Source: an uncultured Prevotellaceae bacterium (lineage in GTDB: Bacteria; Bacteroidota; Bacteroidia; Bacteroidales; Bacteroidaceae). From it: a stretch of 64,000 nucleotides of DNA. The notes beneath the pieces were generated by a model. That model had not been told where the DNA came from, made no database searches, and was given only the letters and a program-made list of their open reading frames with translations. Below, one piece after another: positions 54,723-63,613 of the stretch. The position numbers and the translations under genes were made by a program. How positions within the stretch are numbered: position 1 is the first letter of the stretch; the number at the start of each line of letters is the position of its first letter. The stretch covers positions 37,918 through 101,917 of the forward strand of contig CALCEL010000041.1 of the NCBI GenBank assembly GCA_937900485.1. The letters run 5' to 3'.

Positions 54723-55958
54723 ATGCAAAGGTTAAGAACTACAATTTATACCATACTCATTCTGCTGTTCCCACTGCAAGTCATGTCGAGCACAATACAT
54801 GACTCCAACTCAAGCTCAGGCAGTACAGACAAAAGCAAAGACAAGTATATAGTGTGCCTTGACGCCGGTCACGGAGGCAAGGACCCTGGAGCTACAGGCT
54901 CAGTGCCAGCCAACAGGGAGAAGGATATCGTGCTCGCCATCGTTAAAGAGATTGCCAGGCTATTGAGAAACAACTGTCCTGACGTGAAGGTCGTATGCAC
55001 CAGAGAGACTGACGTGTTCATAGAATTAGGACGAAGAGCTGAAATCGCCAACAAAGCGAAAGCGGACCTCTTCGTGTCTGTGCATGTCAACGCCATACCA
55101 CGCACCGCACATAAGGCGGCGGGAGTGCAGTCATACACACTCACACTGAGAACAGCAGGCACAAACCTCGAGGTGGAGAAGAGGGAGAACTCCGTCATCT
55201 CATACGAGGCCGACGGTAAGTATAACTACAACATATACAACCCGAACTCCTCGGAGAGCGACATCATGCTGGAGCTCATGCAGCAACGTGACATGGAGGA
55301 AAGCGTCAACTTCGCCAAACTGGCACAGAACGAGATGGTCAACACCGCTGGCAGAAAAGACATGGGTGTGCTACAGGCTAACCTCGCAGTACTGCGACTG
55401 ACCTACATGCCAAGCGTCTTGCTCGAGGTGGGATTCATATCAACACCAAGCGAGGAGGAGTATCTAATGTCAACACAGGGACGAGTGGAACTCGCCAAGT
55501 CAATTTATAACGCCATAGTTCAATACAAGGCAAAGGTCACAGGAATACAGTCAACGCTGGTGTCTGTCGACAGGTCAACAAAAACGACAGACAACGAGAC
55601 AAAGAGTCAAGTACAAGAAAACAAGAAGATAAACCAGCAGAAGGCTAACACTGAGAAGACTAAGACGCAAAACAACACGACAGCGAATTCAACAAAGCCA
55701 GTGTTCAAAATACAGATACTCGCAGGAGCTTTCGATCTGAAAGAGAATGACAGACAGTTCAAGGGACTGAAAACGGAAAAATATCACGACGGAAAGAGAT
55801 ATAAGTATTTCTTCCATTCATCCGAGGACTATAACGAAGTGCTCAGAAAAAAGAACGAGATAAAAAGTCAGTTCCCTGACTGCTATATCGTCGCTTTCAA
55901 GAACGGACAGCCTATGAACATCAACGAGGCTATTGACGAATGGAAGAAAAACAAATAG
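54723..55958 (+). CDS. N-acetylmuramoyl-L-alanine amidase (Amidase_3) with SPOR-like end
   Basis: 411 residues with a signal peptide (residues about 1-22). The zinc-binding Amidase_3 domain has VCLDAGHGGKDPGATG (first histidine), the glutamate in NREKDIV, the second histidine in LFVSVHVNAIP and the catalytic glutamate in VLLEVGFISTPSEEEYL. It cleaves the stem peptide from peptidoglycan, in cell separation. A Thr/Lys/Gln-rich linker (residues about 275-325) leads to a C-terminal SPOR-like domain (FKIQILAGAFDL, FPDCYIVAFKNG), which would bind septal peptidoglycan. It is 41 bp upstream of an MCE gene. Confidence 0.92.
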   Translation: MQRLRTTIYTILILLFPLQVMSSTIHDSNSSSGSTDKSKDKYIVCLDAGHGGKDPGATGSVPANREKDIVLAIVKEIARLLRNNCPDVKVVCTRETDVFIELGRRAEIANKAKADLFVSVHVNAIPRTAHKAAGVQSYTLTLRTAGTNLEVEKRENSVISYEADGKYNYNIYNPNSSESDIMLELMQQRDMEESVNFAKLAQNEMVNTAGRKDMGVLQANLAVLRLTYMPSVLLEVGFISTPSEEEYLMSTQGRVELAKSIYNAIVQYKAKVTGIQSTLVSVDRSTKTTDNETKSQVQENKKINQQKANTEKTKTQNNTTANSTKPVFKIQILAGAFDLKENDRQFKGLKTEKYHDGKRYKYFFHSSEDYNEVLRKKNEIKSQFPDCYIVAFKNGQPMNINEAIDEWKKNK

Positions 55959-55999
55959 GAAAAAAGGTATTAGTATAAAAGGTATAAAAAGAAAATAAG

Positions 56000-56902
56000 A
56001 TGTTATTTTTTACAAAGGAAGTTAAAATCGGAATAACAGCAGTTATAGCTATTGTCATTATCTACGTGGGAATAATATTCCTAAAAGGTCTCAAACTCTT
56101 TAGCACAGACACGGCATATTACGTGGAGATGGATAACGCAAACGGCTTGACGGTGTCAGGCGAGGTCCTGGCTAACGGTGTCAACATTGGACTGGTGAAA
56201 TCTATAAGCTACGTGCCAGAGAAACAAAATATAATGGTGGAGATCGACGTGAACCCTAAGTTCAACATCCCACAAGGGACAACTGCGTACCTGTCAAAAG
56301 AGATGCTGGGCTCGCCAAAGCTGAACCTGTCACTCGGAAAGAACAGCGGCAACTTCCTGAAACCCGGCGACGTCATGAAAGCCGAGGTCAGCGCAGACCT
56401 TATGACTGCAGCAGGAAACATGATTCCACAGATACAGGCTCTGATGCCGAAACTCGACTCAATATTAACTGGTGTGAACGCTCTCGTCAATGACCCCGCA
56501 CTCAATGCGGCTCTTCATAACGCTGAGTCAATATCTGCAAACCTGAAGACAACAACGGATAATGTCAACAGAATGCTCGCAAAGGATATGCCTTCATTAC
56601 TGGCAAGGACTAACAACATAGCTGCCAACCTGGAAAGCACTACAAGCAAAATCGACAAGATGGACCTTACAGGTATGGCAGAAAACGCAGAGAAAACGCT
56701 TGACAACATCAACAACATAACCACAAAACTGGATATGTCTTTGGGAAGCAAGAACAACTCGCTCGGAATGCTCATCAACGACAACAGCCTTGTTTTACAC
56801 ATGGACACGACCATACAAAACGCTTCTTTACTACTTGAAGACTTAAGGCTGAATCCTAAGCGTTACGTACATTTCTCCGTATTCGGAAAAAAACAAAAAT
56901 AA
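56000..56902 (+). CDS. MCE/MlaD-family lipid-transport protein
   Basis: 300 residues. One N-terminal membrane segment (VKIGITAVIAIVIIYVGIIFL), then the MCE domain (YYVEMDNANGLTVSGEVLANG, VEIDVNPKFNIPQGT, YLSKEMLGSPKLNLSLGK), then helical repeats of the form ANLxxTTxxxxxM (residues about 165-260) that may form a stalk. MlaD-type proteins bridge the periplasm and carry phospholipids between membranes. The permease and ATPase partners are not in the window. It probably shares a transcript with the amidase upstream. Confidence 0.88.
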   Translation: MLFFTKEVKIGITAVIAIVIIYVGIIFLKGLKLFSTDTAYYVEMDNANGLTVSGEVLANGVNIGLVKSISYVPEKQNIMVEIDVNPKFNIPQGTTAYLSKEMLGSPKLNLSLGKNSGNFLKPGDVMKAEVSADLMTAAGNMIPQIQALMPKLDSILTGVNALVNDPALNAALHNAESISANLKTTTDNVNRMLAKDMPSLLARTNNIAANLESTTSKIDKMDLTGMAENAEKTLDNINNITTKLDMSLGSKNNSLGMLINDNSLVLHMDTTIQNASLLLEDLRLNPKRYVHFSVFGKKQK

Positions 56903-57247
56903 AGACTCTAAATAAATATAGTTTAAATAACACACAAATAACTCGGCAAGTCAGAAGGGTGTTAGAATACTATAGTAAACAAGCAGATAAACTATATCAG
57001 CAATTTGGAAACGGTAATGAAGACAAAAAAATCATTTCTTCCATTCCGCTGATTTTCAATAAAAACAAAATATAATTAATTTACAAGTCATCAAAAATAC
57101 CACAATTTATAAAATGCTGAAAAAAAGAGGTTTTCACATCTTATATCTTCAGCGCAAATAATATCAATTTTGAGTTTTCATTTTTTTTTCTGAAATTTGC
57201 AAACGTTAAGAATACAATGAAATATTTTTTCTAACCAACTAAACATA
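56903..57247. other. Intergenic region upstream of dnaA
   Basis: 345 bp, very AT-rich. The promoter at 57169-57199 is the only recognised feature. No cluster of DnaA boxes (TTATCCACA type) was found, so this does not look like the replication origin. Confidence 0.6.
57169..57199 (+). promoter_or_regulatory. Bacteroidales promoter for dnaA
   Basis: TTTG (57169-57172), 19-nt spacer, GAAATTTG (57192-57199) followed by C. The -7 box differs from TAnnTTTG only at its first base. Confidence 0.65.
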
Positions 57248-58648
57248 ATGGAACAAGAAGCTCAAAAAATATGGGAGCAGTGTCTCGACTTCTATAGAAG
57301 CAACATTTCTCCTGAAAAGTACAACGTGACCTTCAGTTACACGCAACTTGAGTCGTATACTGACGGTATGTTGATACTTAGGGTGCCTACTTGCTTTGTT
57401 CGTGATATGTTGGAGAAAGATTTTCAAGGTCTGATGCGAGCGAGCTTCAAGAAGTACTTTGGAAATGAGAACGTCAAGTTGTATTACCGTATCATGGTCG
57501 ACGGAACAAATAATGTCTCCACTGTCGAGAAGCAGAAAGACCCTGCTCCCGCAGTAAACGGAACACAGCAGCGGCTGAAAAACGTGAGTCCCGATACTTT
57601 GATGGCGCCTGCCGTAGATGACCTGGACTCCCAGCTTAAGCCGGAATACAGCTTTGAGAATTATCTGGAAGGTGAAAGCAACAGACTTGCGCGCTCTGTC
57701 GGAGAGTCTATAGCACAAAACCCTTCACGTACATTCAACCCTTTCTTCGTATACGGACCATCCGGATGCGGAAAAACTCATCTGATAAACGCCGTGGGAC
57801 TAAGCATCAAAGAGAAACACCCGAGAATGCGTGTGTTGTATCTCAGTGCTCACCTTTTCACGGTTCAGTACACTGACGCTGTACGTAACAACAAAGTGAA
57901 TGACTTCATTGGCTTCTACCAGACCATTGACGTGCTCATTCTCGATGACATACAGGAGCTTTCGGGAAAGACTGGTACACAGAATACTTTCTTCCACATA
58001 TTCAACCACCTGCAAATGAACAACAAGCAGATTATTCTCGCTGCCGACAGACCTCCTATGGCCATTGAGGGACTGGAGGACAGACTGCTCACACGTTTCA
58101 AGTGGGGATTACAAGCGGAGATAGAGAAACCTACCAAGTCACTCAGATGCTCCATTCTTAACGCTAAGGTTAAGAAGGAAGGGCTGCATATTCCTGAGAA
58201 CGTCATCAACTACATCTCCGAGAACATAGACGAGAGCGTACGTGACCTCGAAGGCATAATCAACTCTCTGTTGGCATTCTCTATCGTGTACAAGTGCGAC
58301 ATCAACATGAAGCTCGTGAATAAGGTGATGCCAAGGTTCGCCGAAGTACATAAGAAGGAGAGCATAACGATAGACAGGATAAAGGAGGTGGTCTGCGGAT
58401 ACTACAACATCAGCGAGGACGAACTGTGCTCAAGAAGCAGACTGGCTAAGGTCTCACACGTGAGACAGATGGCAATGTTCATCGCCAGCAAACACACTTC
58501 TATGTCAAACGTGCAGATCGGTGTTAACATCGGTAACCGTAACCACGCCACAGTGTTGCATGCACTGAACCAAATCAAGGATTTGCTTGACGTGGATGAG
58601 CAGACAAGACATGAACTCATGATGATTGAGGATCAATTGGCTAATTAG
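57248..58648 (+). CDS. dnaA: Chromosomal replication initiator DnaA
   Basis: 466 residues. DnaA unwinds the origin and loads the helicase. Domain I is seen in IWEQCLDFYRSNISPEKYN. The AAA+ domain III begins near YSFENYLEGESNRLA with NPFFVYGPSGCGKTHLINA (Walker A), DVLILDDIQEL (Walker B) and LLTRFKWGLQ. Domain IV has the box-binding helix-turn-helix ending in the signature GNRNHATVLHALNQI. The length is normal. It is convergent with the nitroreductase gene, and a bidirectional terminator separates them. Confidence 0.98.
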   Translation: MEQEAQKIWEQCLDFYRSNISPEKYNVTFSYTQLESYTDGMLILRVPTCFVRDMLEKDFQGLMRASFKKYFGNENVKLYYRIMVDGTNNVSTVEKQKDPAPAVNGTQQRLKNVSPDTLMAPAVDDLDSQLKPEYSFENYLEGESNRLARSVGESIAQNPSRTFNPFFVYGPSGCGKTHLINAVGLSIKEKHPRMRVLYLSAHLFTVQYTDAVRNNKVNDFIGFYQTIDVLILDDIQELSGKTGTQNTFFHIFNHLQMNNKQIILAADRPPMAIEGLEDRLLTRFKWGLQAEIEKPTKSLRCSILNAKVKKEGLHIPENVINYISENIDESVRDLEGIINSLLAFSIVYKCDINMKLVNKVMPRFAEVHKKESITIDRIKEVVCGYYNISEDELCSRSRLAKVSHVRQMAMFIASKHTSMSNVQIGVNIGNRNHATVLHALNQIKDLLDVDEQTRHELMMIEDQLAN

Positions 58649-58702
58649 AACTGGTTCTTAGGAAATAGAACTACAAACACTTACATATCCAATTCAAAAA
58701 AG

Positions 58703-58739
58703 AATCCGCAGGAAGTTCCTGCGGATTTATTGTTTTTAT
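58703..58739. terminator. Bidirectional terminator between dnaA and the nitroreductase gene
   Basis: AATCCGCAGG (58703-58712) pairs with CCTGCGGATT (58718-58727). TTATTGTTTTTATT follows on the plus strand, and TCTTTTTTG on the minus strand, so it can serve both convergent genes. Confidence 0.9.
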
Positions 58740-58760
58740 TCCATCGTGTTCTTTGACATA

Positions 58761-59498
58761 TCAAAGGAAACCCTGTGTACGCAATGTTTCCAACAGACCT
58801 GACGACATCGACTCGTTGTCCTTCTTTGTATATCTCAAATCCGTGAAGACCTGCGCCAACGTCTCCTTGTTATTTATCTCCACGAAACGCTTGTTCTCCT
58901 CCAACTTCTCCTTACGCTCATATATGGCATCAATGTCAGACAACGTATAGTCTCTGTATACCTCTTCATGAACTATTCCAGAGAGAGGCAGACGGTCTGG
59001 TTGCTCAGGACACTCGTCAGGCCATCCAACGGTAATGGTGGCCACAGGGAATGTCAGCTTAGGCAACTCCAGCGTGTCTATTATTCCTTTAGGATTATAT
59101 AATGTGGTGCCTAGGTAACATGTGCCTAATCCCGCCTCCTCAGCAAGTACACAGAAATTCTGCACAAACAGCAAAGTGTCAGACACCGCATTAAAAAAAG
59201 AGAGCATGTTATCGTAACCTGGCACGGCAGAACGCTGCTCACACCATTTGGAGAACCGGTTGAAGTCAGCACAAAACGTGAGGACCACCGGCGCATTCAT
59301 AACCATCGGCTGATTAAAATGTAACGGGGATAACTTACGCTTCATTTCATCGTCACGGGATACCACTACACTATACAACTGCATGTTTCCCATCGTGGCG
59401 GCGCGAGATGCTGTCTCCAGCAACTCATTCAGCAACTCACGGTCAACATTGTCTTCCTTGTACTTCCTTATCGTACGCCTTTCTTTTATACTTACCAT
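58761..59498 (-). CDS. Nitroreductase-family flavoprotein
   Basis: 245 residues, cytoplasmic. The FMN-binding opening is SIKERRTIRKYK, followed by the family outline: ASRAATMGNMQLYSVVV, APVVLTFCADFNRF, AEEAGLGTCYLGTTLYN and VATITVGWPDE. NAD(P)H-dependent reduction of nitro compounds or quinones is the usual activity; the physiological substrate is unknown. Length and motifs are close to the NfsA/FRP-type group. A TATCTTTG promoter element lies at 59549-59556, 50 bp upstream. Confidence 0.9.
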   Translation of the reverse strand: MVSIKERRTIRKYKEDNVDRELLNELLETASRAATMGNMQLYSVVVSRDDEMKRKLSPLHFNQPMVMNAPVVLTFCADFNRFSKWCEQRSAVPGYDNMLSFFNAVSDTLLFVQNFCVLAEEAGLGTCYLGTTLYNPKGIIDTLELPKLTFPVATITVGWPDECPEQPDRLPLSGIVHEEVYRDYTLSDIDAIYERKEKLEENKRFVEINNKETLAQVFTDLRYTKKDNESMSSGLLETLRTQGFL

Positions 59499-59548
59499 AT
59501 CTGTATTATTTTTCTATCACGATTTCTTCGTGGCGTTATTTGACTGTT

Positions 59549-59556
59549 CAAAGATA
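59549..59556 (-). promoter_or_regulatory. -7 promoter element for the nitroreductase gene
   Basis: Reads TATCTTTG on the minus strand, an exact TAnnTTTG. No clear -33 box. Confidence 0.6.
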
Positions 59557-59664
59557 CAAACAATAATCTTTTGTCGTATTGCTTATATCTTCTTTTTAAC
59601 TTCCTACGGCACTAACAACGCATAATACCAACACCATCCTGTCATAGGTTCTCACACGACATAA

Positions 59665-59693
59665 AAAAGACTCAGGATTAACCTGAGTCTTTT
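59665..59693. terminator. Terminator after the carbohydrate-binding-domain gene
   Basis: AAAAGACTCAGG (59665-59676) and CCTGAGTCTTTT (59682-59693) form a 12-bp stem with a 5-nt loop. Read on the minus strand it directly follows the stop at 59696 and runs into TTTTTT. Confidence 0.88.
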
Positions 59694-59695
59694 GA

Positions 59696-61246
59696 TTATC
59701 TTACGATGACGAAGTTCTCACTCATACAAAAACTCTTGCTTTGATCGCCTGACTTGACAACATACCAACAGCCTTTCTTTAGTGAAGAATCTGTCAATAT
59801 ACTTGAACTGTTCTGGAAATCAAAAGTCGGTGTGAATGACACTAATGGTTTACTTTTCACATTTCCAGACTTGTCAGACTCATACAATTCAACAGGTTTG
59901 TTCTTAGTCACATTCAAACCGACGACAAGCACCGTAGGCTGTTTTGCTGTGTTCTGCGTAGGCACAGATGGCATCTCGCCCATGCCTGCTCCTATACTGA
60001 GAACGGAACCTCCAGATATCTCTATCGGAGAGAAGTCACAGTCGAGACCTTCCTCTGGCGCCCCCCTCATACTCCAAGCTCTCACACAACCACCATTGAT
60101 TATTATCGCTGATTTCTTTTCTTCCGTAGCGTATTTCTCTTCGTTGTCATCATTGAAGAAAGGTGGTCTGTCACCCTCAAGATTTGAGTCAACGGCATCA
60201 TTACACGTACTGATTGCCGTCACGTCACCGCCATTAAAAAAAATCTGATCATTGGCGTTGATAGCGTCATCGGCTGAACGCACATAGACTTCTCCCCCAT
60301 TAACCACAACACCTTTCTTTCCCTCAAGTCCCTCGGCACCGGCAGACTCTGTGGTGACTGTCACCTTACCCGAGTTGATGGTAAGGACGCCTGTAGACTT
60401 CACGCCCTTCGCAGTTCCGTTATAACTCATCTTACCAGGTGGCATACCCATGCCGCCTTCCGCAGGCAGTCCTTCCATTGGACGTCTGTCATCTGGACGT
60501 CCCATGCCATTTGGAGGACCCGCCATACCACGTGGACCACCAGGACGCATCTGAGACATGTCAACGTCCTGGCGCATTTTCTCAAATCTCGCCTTCATCT
60601 CATCCATATGCTTCTTGACTTCGTCTGGCATATCGTCTGGATTGAAAGGCATTCCGCCCGGTCCGCCTCTATTAATGGTGTCAATACTGAGATAACTACC
60701 TGTTGTCTTCACGTTAAGAGTAAGGTCTGAAATTTCCAAGTCATTCTTCACGTTAACTCCCTTACACCCGTCACCGTTCGCTATGACATTCAGCACACCC
60801 TTACCCGTTAGACGAAGTTTTCCTTTAGAAAACAATGCGGAAGACTTATACTTAGCGGTATCTTTACAGGCCTCAATGATTATAGTGTTTTCAGTGCCTT
60901 CAGCAGCACACAACTCCACGTCGACACCCTTGTTCTTGATATGTAACGGAGCACCCTCCTGACTCGTGAGGGACAACTGCTCAAGACGAATACACGCGTC
61001 ACCATCCGTCTTCAAGGTGAAACGTCCATCAGCACAGTCGCCCTTCAACACATACGTCATGGTCTTGTCTGTCAATATGCTTTTTATCTTCACGTCGGTA
61101 CCATTCACAGTAACCGACACGCCATCCATCTTCTCCGGAGACACCTCCACGGTGTTTTCCTTGTACGTAACCGTAATAATATCCTTATTGCATCCCATAC
61201 AACACAACGCAATAAAAGAAAACATCGCTACAACGTTATTTCTCAT
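59696..61246 (-). CDS. Lipoprotein with carbohydrate-binding (Cthe_2159-like) domain
   Basis: 516 residues. The lipobox CCMGC gives a lipid cysteine near residue 19. The protein is built of short beta-helix-like repeats (ALFSKGKLRLTGKGVLNVIA, GDGCKGVNVKNDLEISDLTL, TKGVKSTGVLTINSGKVTV-like, GLEGKKGVVVNGGEVYVRSADDAINA), the pattern of the carbohydrate-binding domain first described in Cthe_2159. Between residues about 190 and 275 a low-complexity insert rich in Met, Pro, Gly and Arg (GGPRGMAGPPNGMGRPDD) interrupts the repeats. It may bind polygalacturonate-like or other surface sugars; direct evidence is lacking. The promoter overlaps that of the divergent helicase gene. Confidence 0.8.
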   Translation of the reverse strand: MRNNVVAMFSFIALCCMGCNKDIITVTYKENTVEVSPEKMDGVSVTVNGTDVKIKSILTDKTMTYVLKGDCADGRFTLKTDGDACIRLEQLSLTSQEGAPLHIKNKGVDVELCAAEGTENTIIIEACKDTAKYKSSALFSKGKLRLTGKGVLNVIANGDGCKGVNVKNDLEISDLTLNVKTTGSYLSIDTINRGGPGGMPFNPDDMPDEVKKHMDEMKARFEKMRQDVDMSQMRPGGPRGMAGPPNGMGRPDDRRPMEGLPAEGGMGMPPGKMSYNGTAKGVKSTGVLTINSGKVTVTTESAGAEGLEGKKGVVVNGGEVYVRSADDAINANDQIFFNGGDVTAISTCNDAVDSNLEGDRPPFFNDDNEEKYATEEKKSAIIINGGCVRAWSMRGAPEEGLDCDFSPIEISGGSVLSIGAGMGEMPSVPTQNTAKQPTVLVVGLNVTKNKPVELYESDKSGNVKSKPLVSFTPTFDFQNSSSILTDSSLKKGCWYVVKSGDQSKSFCMSENFVIVR

Positions 61247-61272
61247 TTTTCTATCTGTTAACTATATTTCCA

Positions 61273-61304
61273 CAAAGATATTTAATTATCATCATATTTG
61301 ACAA
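61273..61304 (-). promoter_or_regulatory. Bacteroidales promoter for the carbohydrate-binding lipoprotein
   Basis: Minus strand: TTGT (61304-61301), 20-nt spacer, TATCTTTG (61280-61273). The -7 box is exact. It overlaps the helicase promoter on the other strand. Confidence 0.7.
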
Positions 61305-61330
61305 CCACTAAGATAATTTGTTTAATTTTG
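61297..61330 (+). promoter_or_regulatory. Bacteroidales promoter for the Pif1-like helicase
   Basis: TTTG (61297-61300), 22-nt spacer, TAATTTTG (61323-61330) followed by C. Because it lies inside the upstream end of the open frame it supports the later start at 61397. Confidence 0.65.
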
Positions 61331-61396
61331 CATTGGAATTTATCTTGTAAACACACGGCAGAATTATTTGCCGACTTCTATCAAACAAATTCACCT

Positions 61397-63613
61397 ATGG
61401 AGAATATCAAAGAAAATGAAAGTCATTACACAGACAACAAGGAAATGATGATGGCCTGGAGGCTGATAACTGAGACTGACATGTCTGTCTTTCTCACAGG
61501 CAAGGCCGGAACAGGTAAGACTACCTTTCTAAGACACCTCAGGGAAAGGACACCAAAACGTATGGTGGTACTGGCGCCAACAGGCGTGGCGGCCATCAAT
61601 GCCAAGGGACAGACCATTCACTCGTTCTTTCAACTGCCAATAGGAATCAATATTCCCGGAAAAGAGATTAGCAGAAAGACATACTACAGTATCAACAAGG
61701 AGAAAAAGAATATCATAAAGACGCTAGACCTGCTCATCATCGATGAGGTGTCAATGGTCAGATGCGACTTGCTGGACGCCATCGACGAGGAGCTAAGGAA
61801 ATACCGTGCATCTGATAAGCCGTTTGGCGGAGTTCAACTGCTCATGATCGGAGACTTACATCAGCTGTCTCCTGTCACCAGAGACTCCGAATGGAAGTTA
61901 CTGTCCGAGTACTACGATTCTCCTTACTTCTTCTCCAGCCATGCTATAAAGAATCTCAGGTATGTCACACTGGAACTGACCCACATATATAGACAGAAAG
62001 ACCAGGTTTTCATCGACCTGCTCGCAAAAGTAAGGGAGAATACCGCAGATGATGAAACACTGAGACTACTGAATACAAGGTACATCCCTGACTTCGTCCC
62101 GTCAGACAAAGAGGACTGGATTAGACTGACGACACATAATAATATGGCTGACTCCTATAACGAGGCAAGGCTTAAGAGTCTGAAGACACCGTCAAAGATT
62201 TTTAACGCTCAGGTGGAAGGCAACTTCCCTGAGTCCAGCTACCCGGCAGAGGTGGCGCTCGAACTAAAAGACGGCGCACAGGTCATGTTCATCAAGAACG
62301 CTCCAGGAGGCAGTAACGAATACTACAACGGAAAACTAGGAATCGTCAAACACGTCGACGAAAACAAGATCATGGTATGGTGTAAGGAGGACGGTACTAC
62401 CGTCAACGTAGAGAGAGGAATATGGGAGAACACAAAATATGTCATAGACAACGAAACCAACGAGATCAAAGAGGAAACCGAGGGTAAGTTCTCACAATAT
62501 CCACTGAGACTGGCATGGGCGATAACTGTTCATAAGAGTCAAGGACTCACCTTCGACCACGCTGTTCTCGACATCAACAGCTCGTTCGCACATGGACAGA
62601 CGTACGTGGCACTGAGCAGATGCAGGACACTGGACGGACTGATTCTCGCAAAACCTCTGAGCAGACAGGCTATCGTCACGGACACAACAATCAACAGATA
62701 TGTGAACGGTAGAAAAGAAGATATTGGATACGCCGAGAATAACATCGACAATCTACGTACCCAATATCACCTGACACTGATGAATGAGATGTTCTCGTTT
62801 GAAACGCTGTATAGAGACTTGAAATATCTGACACGTGTCGTGGACGAGCACCTGTATAGACAATACCCACATTATCTGGGATCACTGAAAAACAGCGTCG
62901 AGATGCTCAGGGAGAAAATATACGACGTAGCGGAAAAATTCAGAATTCAATATGTGAACATATCTGCCAAGGACGGAGTATACTCCAACCTGATGAACGA
63001 GAGGGTAAAAGCTGCCACAGATTATTTTCACAAGACGATGAGGGAAATCCTATCACCTGTATTATCAGACAGCGCAATAAGGATTGACAACAAGACTGTG
63101 TCAAAGCAATACAACAACGCTCTCAGCACATTCAAAAATTCATTCTTCATAAAGAATAGTGTGCTCGACAAAGTACGCAAAGAGGGATTCAGCATAAAGA
63201 ACTATCTCAACGCAAAGGCTAACGCAACACTGAATGCCGGTAAAGACAATGGCGTCGATGAAAAGAAAAACAAAAAAACGAAGTCAACAACCAAAGAGAA
63301 GAAAGAGAAAAGGGTTAAAGGTGAGTCACAAGCCACCACGTTAGAGATGTTCAAGAATGGTATGACCATCGCTGAGATTGCGAAGACAAGAGGACTGACA
63401 ACAGGAACCATAGACAGCCATCTGGCGAAATTCGTGGAGAGCGGCGACCTTGATATCGACACACTGGTAAGCAAAGAACACCAGGCTCTCATACGTTCCA
63501 AGGCCGCACAGTTCCGACAGACCTACTCGCTGACAGACCTGAAGGATTTACTACCTGAGGACTACACCTACGGCGAGATACGTCTTGTCCTTGCGGACAT
63601 AGAACGTCAATAA
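61397..63613 (+). CDS. Pif1/RecD-like superfamily 1 helicase with C-terminal HTH
   Basis: 738 residues from ATG 61397. The frame is open from 61298, but the promoter at 61297-61330 rules that out. Motif I is LTGKAGTGKTTFLRHL, Ia is VLAPTGVAAINAKGQTIHS, II is LLIIDEVSMV, III is MIGDLHQLSPV, V is AITVHKSQGLTFDHAVLDIN and VI is YVALSRCRTLDGL. A lysine-rich linker (residues about 620-640) leads to a helix-turn-helix like HTH_40 (TLEMFKNGMTIAEIAKTRGL). Pif1-like helicases unwind DNA with 5'-3' polarity, resolve G-quadruplexes and aid fork progress. The gene stands alone, followed by a terminator. Confidence 0.92.
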   Translation: MENIKENESHYTDNKEMMMAWRLITETDMSVFLTGKAGTGKTTFLRHLRERTPKRMVVLAPTGVAAINAKGQTIHSFFQLPIGINIPGKEISRKTYYSINKEKKNIIKTLDLLIIDEVSMVRCDLLDAIDEELRKYRASDKPFGGVQLLMIGDLHQLSPVTRDSEWKLLSEYYDSPYFFSSHAIKNLRYVTLELTHIYRQKDQVFIDLLAKVRENTADDETLRLLNTRYIPDFVPSDKEDWIRLTTHNNMADSYNEARLKSLKTPSKIFNAQVEGNFPESSYPAEVALELKDGAQVMFIKNAPGGSNEYYNGKLGIVKHVDENKIMVWCKEDGTTVNVERGIWENTKYVIDNETNEIKEETEGKFSQYPLRLAWAITVHKSQGLTFDHAVLDINSSFAHGQTYVALSRCRTLDGLILAKPLSRQAIVTDTTINRYVNGRKEDIGYAENNIDNLRTQYHLTLMNEMFSFETLYRDLKYLTRVVDEHLYRQYPHYLGSLKNSVEMLREKIYDVAEKFRIQYVNISAKDGVYSNLMNERVKAATDYFHKTMREILSPVLSDSAIRIDNKTVSKQYNNALSTFKNSFFIKNSVLDKVRKEGFSIKNYLNAKANATLNAGKDNGVDEKKNKKTKSTTKEKKEKRVKGESQATTLEMFKNGMTIAEIAKTRGLTTGTIDSHLAKFVESGDLDIDTLVSKEHQALIRSKAAQFRQTYSLTDLKDLLPEDYTYGEIRLVLADIERQ

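Noticed and set aside
56903..57247. Replication origin next to dnaA
   Set aside because: The region is AT-rich, but no cluster of TTATNCACA boxes was found on either strand; in Bacteroidetes the origin is often not beside dnaA.
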